Shown piece by piece: positions 17,443-25,807 of a DNA stretch of 64,000 bases. The first letter of the stretch is position 1. Every line of letters starts with the position of its first letter. A program made the position numbers and the translations under genes. The notes under the pieces are model-generated. The model had not been told where the DNA came from. It worked only from the letters and a program-made list of their open reading frames with translations, and made no database searches. This stretch comes from Lentzea aerocolonigenes (GTDB taxonomy: Bacteria > Actinomycetota > Actinomycetes > Mycobacteriales > Pseudonocardiaceae). The stretch is taken from NCBI RefSeq assembly GCF_000955955.1, contig NZ_JYJG01000042.1, positions 40,862-104,861 on the forward strand. Reading direction: 5' to 3'.

Positions 17443-18642
17443 ATGGCGTTCGACGTCGCACGGGTACGAGGGCTCTTCCCCGCGCTCGGCGACGGCTGGG
17501 TCCACCTCGACGCACCGGCCGGCATGCAGGTGCCAGAACAGGTCGCCACCGCCGTCTCCACCGCGCTGCGCGCCCCGGTCTCCGGCCCTGGTGGCATCTT
17601 CCCCGCCTCGCAACGGGCCGAGGCGATCGTCGACGCGGCACGTCGTTCGGTCGCCGATCTCGTCGGCGGTGACCCGGCGGGTGTCGTGCTCGGTCCGTCG
17701 TCCGCGGTGCTGCTGCAACGTCTCGCCGACGCGATGACGGACGACTGGTTCATGGGCGACGAGGTGCTCGTGTCCAGGCTGGACCACCCGGCGAACATCG
17801 CGCCGTGGCTCCGCGCGACCCAGCGCACCGGCAGCGCGGTCAAATGGGCAGAGATCGACATCGAGACGTGCGAGCTGCCGAGCTGGCAGTACGACGAGCT
17901 GGTCACCGACCGCACCAAGCTCATCGCGATCACCGCGGCGTCCGGCGTCGTGGGCACCCGGCCCGACCTGGCCAAGATCTCCGCGGTGGCCCGCGCGCAC
18001 GGGTCGCTGATGGTCGTGGACGCTTCGTCGGCCGCACCGTTCGTGCCGCTGGACATCGTCGACATGGGTGCCGACGTCGTGGCCATCTCCGCTGGTCAGT
18101 GGGGTGGTCCGCCGGTCGGGGCGCTGGTGTTCCGCGACCCCTCGATGCTGGAGCGGCTGCCGTCGGTCTCGGTCGATCCGCTGGCGCGCGGCCCTGAGCG
18201 GCTGGAACTCGGCCCGCACGCCTACCCGATGCTCGCCGGGCTCGTCGCGTCCGTGGAGTACCTCGCGGAGCTCGACGACGCGGCTTCCGGCACGCGGCGT
18301 GAGCGGGTGGTCACGTCTTTGGGATCCGTGAAGGCGTACCAGGCCGGGCTGCTCGCTAATCTCATCAACGAACTGCGTTCGCTGCGGCACGTGATGGTGA
18401 TCGGCGACGCCATGCGCAGGGTTCCCGCGCTGGCGTTCACGATCGCCGGGGTCAAGGCGGAGGACGGCGTGGAACACCTCGCTTCCCGAGGCGTCTGCGC
18501 GTTCGCCGACCCCGGTCAGCACGGGGTGTTCTCGGTGCTGGGCGTCGGTGAGGTCGGCGGCGCCATCCGCGTCGGGCTCGCGCACTACACGAACGCCGTC
18601 GAGGTCGACGACCTGGTGAGGGCGGTGTCCGAACTGGGCTGA
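17443..18642 (+). CDS. Cysteine-desulfurase-like protein lacking the PLP lysine
   Basis: A 399-residue fold-type I aminotransferase-like protein (class V, SufS/CsdA layout, probable Rv3778c counterpart). Expected landmarks are present: the N-terminal LFPALGDGWVHLDAPAG, GPSSAVLLQRLA, SRLDHPANIAPW, and VVDASSAAPF with the Asp that contacts the pyridine nitrogen. But where SufS has SGHK before GPxG, this protein has SAGQWGGPPVG, so the Schiff-base Lys is Trp220 and the preceding His is Gln. The mobile-loop region has GVCAFADPG, with one Cys. It is therefore unlikely to be a standard PLP enzyme. Start set at ATG 17443 after a TANNNT box. Confidence 0.85.
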   Translation: MAFDVARVRGLFPALGDGWVHLDAPAGMQVPEQVATAVSTALRAPVSGPGGIFPASQRAEAIVDAARRSVADLVGGDPAGVVLGPSSAVLLQRLADAMTDDWFMGDEVLVSRLDHPANIAPWLRATQRTGSAVKWAEIDIETCELPSWQYDELVTDRTKLIAITAASGVVGTRPDLAKISAVARAHGSLMVVDASSAAPFVPLDIVDMGADVVAISAGQWGGPPVGALVFRDPSMLERLPSVSVDPLARGPERLELGPHAYPMLAGLVASVEYLAELDDAASGTRRERVVTSLGSVKAYQAGLLANLINELRSLRHVMVIGDAMRRVPALAFTIAGVKAEDGVEHLASRGVCAFADPGQHGVFSVLGVGEVGGAIRVGLAHYTNAVEVDDLVRAVSELG

Positions 18643-18659
18643 GGTTTGGGAGATCTTGT

Positions 18660-19304
18660 TTGGACGACTCGCTGGCTCGCGAGCTCGCCGATCTCTCGGC
18701 CCTGCAGCGCATCGGATCTCTCAACACCGAATACCTGCCGCAGCTCGCCGGCGACCTTCGCCCGGCGGCTCTCGTCGCGGTGATGGACGAGATCGTGCTG
18801 GGCGCCCGGACCGTCCTCGTGGAACTGGGCTGCGGCTCCACTTCCGTTCTGCTGGCGCGTTTGCTGCACCAGCGCGGGTTCGGTCACCTGTTGTGCATCG
18901 AGCACGACGAGCGCACGGCTGCTTTCGTTGCCTCACAACTACGTCGCGAGGGTCTGGGGTCGGTCGCGCGGGTGGTGCACGCGCCGTTGTCCCGTCATCC
19001 GGCGGCGTTGTCGCGGCACGGCCAGTGGTACGCGCCGCAGCAGGTGCACGACGAGGTGCTCTCGTACATCGACCAGTTCGGACTCGTCGATCTGCTCCTG
19101 GTCGACGGACCGGGTTTCGGGGACTCGCGCTATCCGGCGTTGCCCGTGCTGCGAGCTGTTCTGGCGCCAGGGGCCACGGTTCTGGTGGACGACGTCGATC
19201 GCCCGGACGAGCAGGCGGTGCTGGCGCGGTGGTCCGAGGAGTTCGGGCTCAACTTCCGCACGGCTCCCCGGACCTCGCTGGCCGGAGCTACTGCTCTCGC
19301 TTGA
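18660..19304 (+). CDS. Class I SAM-dependent methyltransferase-like protein
   Basis: A 214-residue protein starting with TTG at 18660, with GGGAG about 6 nt upstream and 17 bp after the previous stop, so it is probably co-transcribed. VLVELGCGSTSVLLARLL (about residue 51) is SAM-binding motif I, LLCIEHDERTAAFVASQLR is motif II with an acidic residue for the ribose, and LLLVDGPGFGDSRYPALP and VLVDDVDRPDE are later beta strands. There are no membrane segments. The target is unknown. Its last 17 bp overlap the end of the convergent quinone oxidoreductase gene. Confidence 0.75.
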   Translation: MDDSLARELADLSALQRIGSLNTEYLPQLAGDLRPAALVAVMDEIVLGARTVLVELGCGSTSVLLARLLHQRGFGHLLCIEHDERTAAFVASQLRREGLGSVARVVHAPLSRHPAALSRHGQWYAPQQVHDEVLSYIDQFGLVDLLLVDGPGFGDSRYPALPVLRAVLAPGATVLVDDVDRPDEQAVLARWSEEFGLNFRTAPRTSLAGATALA

Positions 19305-20253
19305 GCAGCACCTTGCCGAAGACGTCGCTGGCCTCCAGCAGCCGGTGCGCCTCGGCGGCGTCCGGCATCGGTACGGTCCGCCCGACGATCGGCTTGACCG
19401 CACCGCTTTCGATGAGCGGCCACAGGTGTTCGCGGACCTGGGCCACGATCGCGCCCTTGCTGTCGATGCTGCGGCCGCGCAGACCCGTCGCCATCACCGA
19501 CGCCCGCTTGGCCAGGAGCTTGCCGATGGGCAGCTCGCCCTTCACACCGCCCTGCATGCCGATGATCATCAACCGGCCGTCCGGGGCGAGGACGTCGATG
19601 TTGCGGGGCAGGTAGGAGGCGCCCATGTTGTCGAGGACGACGTCGGCCTGCTTCACCTCGGCCACGAAGTCCTGGGTCTTGTAGTTGACCGTGATGTCCG
19701 CGCCGAGCTCAGCGCATTTGGCCAGGCGCTCGTCGGAACCCGCCGTGACCGCGACCGTGCAGCCGAGTGCCTTGGCGACCTGGATCGCGTGCGTGCCGAT
19801 GCCGCCCGCGCCGCCGTGGACGAGGAACGTCTCGCCGAGTTTGAGCTTTCCGTCCATCACGACGTTCGACCAGACCGTGCACGCGACCTCGGGCAGCGCG
19901 GCCGCCGTGACGAGGTCGATGCCTTCAGGTACGGGGAGGACCTGTGGGGCCGGGACCGCGACCTTCTCCGCGTAGCCACCGCCGGCCAGCAGCGCGCACA
20001 CCTCGTCGCCGACGTTCCAGCCGGTCACGCCCTCGCCGAGCGCCGCGATCGTGCCGGAGCACTCCAGGCCGATGATGTCCGGCGCGCCGGGCGGGGGCGG
20101 GTAGAAGCCCTGGCGCTGCAGGAGATCCGCGCGGTTGACCGCACTCGCGGCGACGTCGATCAGCACCTCACCCGGACCGGGCACGGGGTCGGGGACCTCG
20201 GTCCACTCGAGCACGTCGGGGCCGCCGGGTTCGCGAACAGAGATGGCATGCAT
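19288..20253 (-). CDS. NAD(P)H quinone oxidoreductase (zinc-free MDR, PIG3 type)
   Basis: A 321-residue medium-chain reductase. The N-terminus MHAISVREPGGPDVLEW and AASAVNRADLLQRQGFYPPP are typical of the TP53I3/PIG3 quinone-reductase branch. FLVHGGAGGIGTHAIQVAKALG (about residue 140) is the NADPH-binding AxxGxxG fold. The Cys/His zinc ligands of alcohol dehydrogenases are absent. Expected reaction: one- or two-electron reduction of quinones with NADPH. It resembles the Rv3777 position next to Rv3778c. ATG at 20253 is 7 nt after a minus-strand TACGGT box, fitting leaderless translation. Its stop overlaps the convergent methyltransferase-like gene by 17 bp. Confidence 0.92.
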   Translation of the reverse strand: MHAISVREPGGPDVLEWTEVPDPVPGPGEVLIDVAASAVNRADLLQRQGFYPPPPGAPDIIGLECSGTIAALGEGVTGWNVGDEVCALLAGGGYAEKVAVPAPQVLPVPEGIDLVTAAALPEVACTVWSNVVMDGKLKLGETFLVHGGAGGIGTHAIQVAKALGCTVAVTAGSDERLAKCAELGADITVNYKTQDFVAEVKQADVVLDNMGASYLPRNIDVLAPDGRLMIIGMQGGVKGELPIGKLLAKRASVMATGLRGRSIDSKGAIVAQVREHLWPLIESGAVKPIVGRTVPMPDAAEAHRLLEASDVFGKVLLKREQ

Positions 20254-20260
20254 ACAGTCG

Positions 20261-20266
20261 ACCGTA
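20261..20266 (-). promoter_or_regulatory. Putative -10 (TACGGT) of leaderless quinone oxidoreductase gene
   Basis: On the minus strand TACGGT is 7 nt before ATG 20253. The overlapping plus-strand TACCGT at 20268-20273 could serve the divergent GNAT gene with a ~19-nt leader, so the 45-bp gap may hold both promoters. Confidence 0.45.
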
Positions 20267-20298
20267 ATACCGTTCGACAGGCCAGGCACCATCGGAAC

Positions 20299-20931
20299 AT
20301 GGACGCTTGGCCTTTGCGAAAGCTGGTTCTCCGCACCCCGCGCCTCGAACTGCGCCCGGACGACGACGAGGGCCTGTTCGAGCTCGTGGACGTGGCTCTC
20401 GCCGGTGTGCACGACCCGGCGGAGATGCCGTTCACCGTGCCGTGGACCGACTGGCTTCCCGACGATCACGGCGTCGGCATGATGCAGTTCTTCTGGGGCC
20501 AGCGCGCGAAGATCACCCGCGAGGACTGGACGATCAACTTCATCGCGCGGTTCGAGGGCAAGGCGATCGGTGTGCAGTCGATCAGCGGGCACGACTTCGG
20601 CGCGCTGCGCGAGGTGCACACCGGGTCGTGGCTCGGCCAGAAGTTCCAGGGCAGCGGTCTCGGCACGGAAATGCGGGTCGGCGTGCTCCAGTTCGCGTTC
20701 GACCACCTGGACGCGCGCGTCGCTCGTTCGGCGGCTTGGCTCGGCAACCACGCGTCGAACCGGGTCAGCGCGAAACTCGGCTACGTGCCCGACGGCACCA
20801 TTAGCGTCGCACCGCGCGGAGCACGCCTTGAGCAGGTGCGATTGCGGTTGAACGCCTCGGATTTCGTGCGCCCGGAGTGGGACGTCTCGGTCGAGGGCCT
20901 TGCTGAGTGTGTTCAGCTGATCACGAACTGA
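20299..20931 (+). CDS. GNAT-family N-acetyltransferase
   Basis: A 210-residue GNAT protein of the RimJ/RimL type, which acetylates a protein N-terminus or small amine using acetyl-CoA. LRTPRLELRPDDDEG at the N-terminus is the classic opening of this branch. SWLGQKFQGSGLGTEMR (about residues 112-128) is the acetyl-CoA pyrophosphate loop (Q/RxxGxG/A), and HASNRVSAKLGYVPDG is the later conserved N-x-x-S-x-x-x-x-x-G-Y/F segment. There is no signal peptide. ATG 20299 is preceded by TCGGAA only, so the ribosome-binding site is weak. It is divergent from the quinone oxidoreductase gene with a 45-bp shared promoter region. Confidence 0.9.
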   Translation: MDAWPLRKLVLRTPRLELRPDDDEGLFELVDVALAGVHDPAEMPFTVPWTDWLPDDHGVGMMQFFWGQRAKITREDWTINFIARFEGKAIGVQSISGHDFGALREVHTGSWLGQKFQGSGLGTEMRVGVLQFAFDHLDARVARSAAWLGNHASNRVSAKLGYVPDGTISVAPRGARLEQVRLRLNASDFVRPEWDVSVEGLAECVQLITN

Positions 20932-21010
20932 ACACCCGACGTCCGACGGATTGTGGTGCAAGTCTCCCCTTTGTGAGGGTTCAGCGAGTCTCGAACGAAG
21001 GGGAACGTTC

Positions 21011-22522
21011 ATGTCTGGCAGAACCAAGCTGGCGACTGTGCTTGCCATCTCGGCACTTGTCGCCGCCCCTACCGCCACCGCGTCCGCCGCGGCTGAACCA
21101 GCAGGCCCCGCACTCGCCAAGAAACTCGCCAAGAAGGTGACCGTCGAGGGCGTCAACCGGCACCTGATCGCGTTGCAGCGCATCGGCGACCGCAACGGCG
21201 GCACCCGAGCCGCGCTGACGCCGGGCTACGACGCGAGCGTGGACTACGTCGCGGGCAAGCTCCGCGACGAGGGCTTCATCGTCACCACGCCGACGTTCAG
21301 CTTCGAGATCCCGGTCACCGACGCCGAACTCGCCCGCGTCGACGGCGCGAACTACCAGGCGCTGATCATGACCGCCTCACCGCAGACCCCGGCGGGCGGC
21401 ATCACCGGCCCGCTGCGCGTCGTCCCGGAGGACGCCACCACGGGCTGCGAGGCCACCGACTTCGACGGCCAGGACTTCACCGGCTCCGTCGCCCTGATCC
21501 GGCGCGGCGGCTGCACGTTCGAGCAGAAGCACCTCAACGCGTTCGCCAGGGGCGCCATCGCCGTGCTGGTCTCGAACAACGTCGACGGCCCGCTGTCGAA
21601 CGTGACGCTGACCAACCCCGGCAAGATCCCGGTCGGCGGCATCTCCAAGGCCGACGGCACCACCCTGATCGGCAAGGCCGGCGCCGCGGTGACCGTGGAC
21701 ATGCGCTTCCACAACGAAACCCGCACCCAGCGCAACGTCGTCGCCCAGACCCGCACGGGCCGCACCAACAACGTCGTGATGGCCGGCTCGCACCTCGACA
21801 GCGTCGAAGTCGGCCCCGGCATCAACGACAACGGCTCGGGTTCGGCAGGTCTGCTGGAGACCGCCCTGCAACTGGGCTCCCGTCCGAAGGTGGACAACGC
21901 GATCCGCTTCGCCTGGTGGGGAGCCGAGGAGCGCGGCCTGATCGGCTCGACCCAGTACGTCCGCTCGCTGACGTTCGACCAGCAGCTGGACATCGCCCTG
22001 TACCTGAACTTCGACATGATCGCCTCGCCGAACGCCGCCTACTTCATCTACGACGGCGACAACTCGGACGCCGTAGGCTCCCCGGCCGGCCCGTACGGCT
22101 CGGCGCAGATCGAGAAGGCCTTCGCCGACTACTTCGTGGCCAAGGGCGTCCCCACCGAGGGCACCGACTTCTCGGGCCGCTCCGACTACGGCGAGTTCAT
22201 CGCCCAGGGCATCCCGGCCGGCGGCCTGTTCACCGGCGCCGAGGGCGTGAAGACCGCAGCCCAGGCAGCCAAGTGGGGCGGCACCGCAGGCACCGCCTAC
22301 GACCCCTGCTACCACTCGAAGTGCGACAACCTGGGCAACATCGACCGAGTCGCCCTGGGCCGCAACGCAGGCGCCATGGCCTTCGTGACCGCCGCTTACG
22401 GTGTGTCCACTGAGGACGTGAACGGCGTGCCCCCGCGCGCCAAGCGTGCCGACGCCCGCAAGTCCGCCTCGCTGATGAAGGCAGCACTGGCCGACGACCA
22501 CTCGCACGCGGCCGTCGCCTAG
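21011..22522 (+). CDS. Secreted M28 zinc aminopeptidase with PA domain
   Basis: A 503-residue exported metallopeptidase similar to Streptomyces griseus aminopeptidase. A signal peptide (residues 1-32, cleavage after ASAAA) precedes an N-terminal domain, a PA insert with FTGSVALIRRGGCTFEQK (about 157-175), and the M28 catalytic core. Zinc ligands and catalytic acids are visible: AGSHLDSV, GINDNGSG, FAWWGAEERGL (the EE pair), LNFDMIASP and PCYHSKCDNL. An N-terminal hydrophobic amino acid is the usual cleaved residue. It has a short Lys/Ala-rich C-terminal tail after residue 470. Start ATG 21011 has AAGGGGAA upstream. A strong terminator follows, so it is monocistronic. Confidence 0.94.
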   Translation: MSGRTKLATVLAISALVAAPTATASAAAEPAGPALAKKLAKKVTVEGVNRHLIALQRIGDRNGGTRAALTPGYDASVDYVAGKLRDEGFIVTTPTFSFEIPVTDAELARVDGANYQALIMTASPQTPAGGITGPLRVVPEDATTGCEATDFDGQDFTGSVALIRRGGCTFEQKHLNAFARGAIAVLVSNNVDGPLSNVTLTNPGKIPVGGISKADGTTLIGKAGAAVTVDMRFHNETRTQRNVVAQTRTGRTNNVVMAGSHLDSVEVGPGINDNGSGSAGLLETALQLGSRPKVDNAIRFAWWGAEERGLIGSTQYVRSLTFDQQLDIALYLNFDMIASPNAAYFIYDGDNSDAVGSPAGPYGSAQIEKAFADYFVAKGVPTEGTDFSGRSDYGEFIAQGIPAGGLFTGAEGVKTAAQAAKWGGTAGTAYDPCYHSKCDNLGNIDRVALGRNAGAMAFVTAAYGVSTEDVNGVPPRAKRADARKSASLMKAALADDHSHAAVA

Positions 22523-22539
22523 CCGCTCACCGAATGACA

Positions 22540-22580
22540 AAGGGGGTGTGAGAGTCCTGACTGGGCTCTCACACCCCCTT
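22540..22580 (+). terminator. Terminator hairpin after M28 peptidase
   Basis: A perfect 15-bp stem (AAGGGGGTGTGAGAG with its complement) and 11-nt loop lies 17 bp past the stop at 22522. A second small GGGGCT/AGCCCC hairpin at 22586-22599 follows. There is no long T-tract. Confidence 0.7.
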
Positions 22581-22656
22581 GATGCGGGGCTCCAGCCCCA
22601 AAGACACCTGGAGCGAGAACGGTCGACGCTTTCCGTCGACACACCTCGCTCACGAG

Positions 22657-22741
22657 CGGAAGCGGAGGGATTTGAACCCCCGGATGGTTTCCCATCTCCC
22701 GCTTTCAAGGCGGGTGCATTCGGCCGCTCTGCCACGCTTCC
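22657..22741 (-). tRNA. tRNA-Ser(UGA)
   Basis: An 85-nt class II tRNA on the minus strand. The acceptor stem GGAAGCG pairs with CGCTTCC, the discriminator is G, and the anticodon loop CTTGAAA gives anticodon UGA. A long serine-type variable arm (GATGG/CCATC) and the T-arm GGTTCAAAT are present. CCA is not encoded. No integrase or direct repeat of its 3' end is visible nearby. Confidence 0.95.
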
Positions 22742-22769
22742 CAGACGCCACCGGCGTCAGCCGAGAAGC

Positions 22770-23246
22770 CTAGCCGTTCGACTCCCGCAGGTGTGTCATG
22801 ACCCGGTCGAACACCTTCGCCAGCACCTCACCCTCCTCGGGCGTGAGCAGATCCACGATGTGCGCACGAACCCCGGCGAGGTGCGTAGGAGCGGCCTCCA
22901 CCAGCTGCGCCATGCCCTTCTGCGTCAGCTCGGCCAGCACCCCGCGCCCGTCCTCCGTGCACTCGCGGCGCAGCACGAGCCCGGCCTTCTCCATGCGCGC
23001 GACCTGGTGCGAGACGCGCGACTTCGAGGAGGCGACGTCCTCGGCCAGTTGCGTCATGCGCATGCGCTGGTTGGGCTGCTCGGACAGGCGGACCAGGATC
23101 TCGTAGTCCGCCAGTGACACTCCGTGGGTGTCCTGCAGCTCTCGGTGCAGCCGGTCCATGAGCATGGAGGAACCGTTCACGTAGGTGCGCCACGCACGCA
23201 TCTCGCCCTCATCGAGCCAACGCGGCTCCTGCTCACTAGACGTCAC
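22770..23246 (-). CDS. MarR-family transcriptional regulator
   Basis: A 158-residue winged-helix regulator. LADYEILVRLSEQPNQRMRMTQLAEDVASSKSRVSHQV is the helix-turn-helix, followed by MEKAGLVLRRECTEDGRGV (the wing, with the conserved DxRxx). Flanking helices would form the dimer interface. This branch (DxSRV, ending in a helical AHIVDLL) is common in actinobacteria and usually responds to phenolic or oxidative signals, but no ligand can be inferred. GTG 23246 lies 7 nt after a minus-strand TAGCCT box, indicating a leaderless start and a likely autoregulated promoter shared with the divergent 5'-nucleotidase gene, 123 bp away. Confidence 0.92.
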   Translation of the reverse strand: MTSSEQEPRWLDEGEMRAWRTYVNGSSMLMDRLHRELQDTHGVSLADYEILVRLSEQPNQRMRMTQLAEDVASSKSRVSHQVARMEKAGLVLRRECTEDGRGVLAELTQKGMAQLVEAAPTHLAGVRAHIVDLLTPEEGEVLAKVFDRVMTHLRESNG

Positions 23247-23253
23247 GGGAACA

Positions 23254-23259
23254 AGGCTA
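23254..23259 (-). promoter_or_regulatory. Putative -10 (TAGCCT) of leaderless marR
   Basis: On the minus strand TAGCCT ends 7 nt before GTG 23246, with no ribosome-binding site, and decides this start over the longer frame open to 23345. Confidence 0.45.
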
Positions 23260-23369
23260 AACCTGCGCGTGTCGATAAGGTCATTCCTCTGGTAAACGCC
23301 GCCTTCGCGAGGCAGACTCCTCCGCCGTACACGCGCGTTAACCACGCCTTGTCGGAGAGGCTCTTACCC

Positions 23370-25085
23370 ATGAGTTCGTTCAGACGGCTTTCCGTTCTGG
23401 CGATCACCGCCGCCGCGGCCACTGTCATCAGCGCTACCGGACCTGCCCAGGCCGATGTCCAGTCACTGCGCGGTCGGGGCACGGTTGACGTGCGCCTGAT
23501 CGGCATCAACGACCTGCACGGCAACCTCGAGCCGCCGACCGGGTCGTCCGGACGCGTGATCCAGCCCGACGGCACGACCGTCGACGCCGGTGGTGCCGCC
23601 TTCAACGCGACGCACATCAAGAACCTCCAGAAGGAGGTCAAGAACTCGGTGCTCGTCGGGCAGGGCGACCTGATCGGCGCGTCGCCGCTCGTGTCGGCGT
23701 TGTTCCACGACGAGCCGACGATCGAGGTGCTGAACAAGGTCGGGCTGCAGGCGACCGCGGCGGGCAACCACGAGTTCGACGAGGGTTACAAGGAGCTCCT
23801 GCGCATCCAGCGCGGCGGATGCCACCCGACGGACGGCTGCCAGTTCCGCGACACGTACCCCGGCGCGCACTTCCCGATCCTCGGCGCGAACGTCACCAGT
23901 GCCAAGACCGGGCTGCCCGCGCTGCCGCCGTTCTGGGTGGAGATCCGCGACGGGATGCCGATCGGTTTCATCGGCATGCCGCTCAAGGACGTGCCTGTGC
24001 TGGTCAACCCGACCGGGATCAAGGAGATCCAGTTCGGTGACGAGGTCAAGGCTGCCAACAAGTACGCCAACTTCCTCGACGCGATCGGCGTGAAGTCGAT
24101 CGTGCTGCTCGTGCACCAGGGCGACCAGGTCACCTCGACGGGTGGCGGGCCCAACGCGTGCAACGTGGCCACGCAGAACCCCGGCAGCTACATCGCCGCC
24201 AACGTCAGCCCGAAGATCGACGCGGTCTTCTCCGGCCACAGCCACCAGCACTACAACTGCGTGGTCAAGGACCCGGCCGGCAACCCGCGGCCGTTCATCG
24301 AGGGCCTGGCGTTCGGGCGTGAGCTGAGCGTCGTCGACCTCAAGATCGACCGCCGGACGCGCGACGTCATCCGCGGCGAGACCAAGGCCGAGAACAAGAT
24401 CGTCACCCGCACGGTCACGCCGGATCCCGATGTCCAGGCGATCATCGACCTGGCCAAGCAGAAGGTCGCTCCGATCGCGGGCAGGCAGCTCGGCACGATC
24501 TCCGAGGACATCGTGAAGCTCCAGAACGCGGCTGGTGAGTCGCCGCTGGGCGACCTCATCGCCGACTCGCAGCTCGCGGCCACCCAGACCACCGGCAACG
24601 CGGTGATCGCACTGATGAACCCCGGTGGCGTGCGCAAGGACCTCGTCTACAAGAGCAACAAGGGCGAGGGCGACGGTGTGGTCACTTACGAGGAAGCCGC
24701 GGACGTGCAGCCGTTCGGCAACATCCTGCAGACGATCACGCTGACCGGCGCGCAGCTCAAGAACGTCCTGGAACAGCAGTTCACCGCCAAGAGGACGTTC
24801 GTGCTGCAGCCCTCGACGGGCTTCACGTACAGCTGGTCGGCCTCCGCGGCGTTCGGCTCGAAGATCTCCGACATCAAGCTGAACGGTGTCGCGATCGACC
24901 CGAACGCGAGCTACCGCGTCACGGCCAACAACTTCCTGGTCGGTGGTGGCGACGACTTCAGCGAGTTCACCAAGGGCACGGCGCTCGCCGGTGGTCCGAT
25001 CGACCTGGACGGGTTCGCTGCGTACCTCGGGACGCACCCGAACCAGAGCGCGCCGAAGCTCGACCGCATCACGCTGCTGCCGTAA
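23370..25085 (+). CDS. Secreted bifunctional metallophosphatase/5'-nucleotidase
   Basis: A 571-residue exported UshA-type enzyme that hydrolyses nucleotides and sugar phosphates outside the cell. A signal peptide covers residues 1-28 (ends GPAQA). The N-terminal metallophosphatase domain carries IGINDLHGN (metal site 1), GQGDLIGASP, AAGNHEFDEG and SGHSHQHYNC. The C-terminal 5'-nucleotidase substrate-binding domain begins near residue 370 with GESPLGDLIADSQ, MNPGGVRKDL and VQPFGNILQTITL. Both dinuclear-metal and adenine-binding regions look complete. There is no anchor, so it should be released or wall-associated. ATG 23370 is chosen for the signal peptide. A perfect terminator follows. Confidence 0.95.
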   Translation: MSSFRRLSVLAITAAAATVISATGPAQADVQSLRGRGTVDVRLIGINDLHGNLEPPTGSSGRVIQPDGTTVDAGGAAFNATHIKNLQKEVKNSVLVGQGDLIGASPLVSALFHDEPTIEVLNKVGLQATAAGNHEFDEGYKELLRIQRGGCHPTDGCQFRDTYPGAHFPILGANVTSAKTGLPALPPFWVEIRDGMPIGFIGMPLKDVPVLVNPTGIKEIQFGDEVKAANKYANFLDAIGVKSIVLLVHQGDQVTSTGGGPNACNVATQNPGSYIAANVSPKIDAVFSGHSHQHYNCVVKDPAGNPRPFIEGLAFGRELSVVDLKIDRRTRDVIRGETKAENKIVTRTVTPDPDVQAIIDLAKQKVAPIAGRQLGTISEDIVKLQNAAGESPLGDLIADSQLAATQTTGNAVIALMNPGGVRKDLVYKSNKGEGDGVVTYEEAADVQPFGNILQTITLTGAQLKNVLEQQFTAKRTFVLQPSTGFTYSWSASAAFGSKISDIKLNGVAIDPNASYRVTANNFLVGGGDDFSEFTKGTALAGGPIDLDGFAAYLGTHPNQSAPKLDRITLLP

Positions 25086-25101
25086 CCGCAGAACGCAGCT
25101 G

Positions 25102-25142
25102 AAGGCCATCTCGGCGACGAAAGTCGCCGAGATGGCCTTTTT
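25102..25142 (+). terminator. Strong intrinsic terminator after 5'-nucleotidase
   Basis: A perfect 17-bp stem with a GAAA tetraloop (loop 25119-25122) is followed by TTTTT at 25138-25142. The A residues on the left arm would also permit use from the other strand. Confidence 0.95.
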
Positions 25143-25182
25143 CCTGTGCCCGGTTGCTCCATTTGATCTAAGGTGAGGGTCG

Positions 25183-25749
25183 ATGTCCTGGTTGCGTCGG
25201 CTCCTGCTGCTCGCCGGTCTGGTGACCGGCGCCTGGTTGCTGGGCAGCTCAGGTCAGGCGAACGCCGACGTCAAGGTCGAGATCGACCAGCTTCAGGTCG
25301 AGGTGAAACTCCCCGTCGTCGACATCGGCCTGAAGGTCGAGACCGGTCTCGTGCCGCAGCAGCCGGAAGCGCCCGTCCCGCCGAAGCCGGACCCGCGCAC
25401 CGAGCCGCCCGCGCCGGATCCCGTGGCGCCGCAGCCGAAACCGGTCGAGGTGCCGATCGTCCACGCCGAGGCACCTCAGCAGCAACACCAGGTGACGCCG
25501 CCGCCGTTGTCGACGCGTCCCACCGACCCGGCTCCCGTCCCGCAGCCGCAACGTCCGCAGGTGGAGCAGCCGATCGCCGGCACCCTCCCGCAGAGCGGCG
25601 CGGGGACGAGCACGAGCAGCCAGTTCCCGGCGGGCATGCTCACGTACGCGATGCGCCCGCCCACCACCACGACGTCATTCGTCAGCACAGAGCAGCAAGA
25701 CGTGCCGCACACCGTGCGCGCGGAGGAACCGACGTTCTCCCCGGACTGA
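25183..25749 (+). CDS. Secreted proline-rich protein of unknown function
   Basis: A 188-residue protein with a signal peptide (residues 1-28, WLRRLLLLAGLVTGAWLLG, ending NADA-like at ANADV). A short beta segment with alternating acidic and hydrophobic residues follows (KVEIDQLQVEVKLPVV), then a long Pro-rich stretch from about residue 60 to 130 (about one third Pro with Gln, Val and Ala). TLPQSG near residue 136 looks like a sortase motif, but no membrane helix or basic tail follows, so it is not a sorting signal. It precedes the chaplin-like gene by 58 bp in the same direction. A role as a cell-wall spacer is only a guess. Confidence 0.7.
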   Translation: MSWLRRLLLLAGLVTGAWLLGSSGQANADVKVEIDQLQVEVKLPVVDIGLKVETGLVPQQPEAPVPPKPDPRTEPPAPDPVAPQPKPVEVPIVHAEAPQQQHQVTPPPLSTRPTDPAPVPQPQRPQVEQPIAGTLPQSGAGTSTSSQFPAGMLTYAMRPPTTTTSFVSTEQQDVPHTVRAEEPTFSPD

Positions 25750-25807
25750 TCGCGCGGCGACTCAGCCACGCACAGGGATTCGTCATTCCACTCCAGGGAG
25801 AACAGTC

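Noticed and set aside
22657..22741. tRNA-Ser(UGA) as an integration site for a mobile element
   Set aside because: No integrase, excisionase or direct repeat of the tRNA 3' end lies within reach; flanking genes look like ordinary chromosomal ones.
25700..25749. TLPQSG of the Pro-rich protein as an LPxTG sorting motif
   Set aside because: No hydrophobic helix or basic tail follows the motif.
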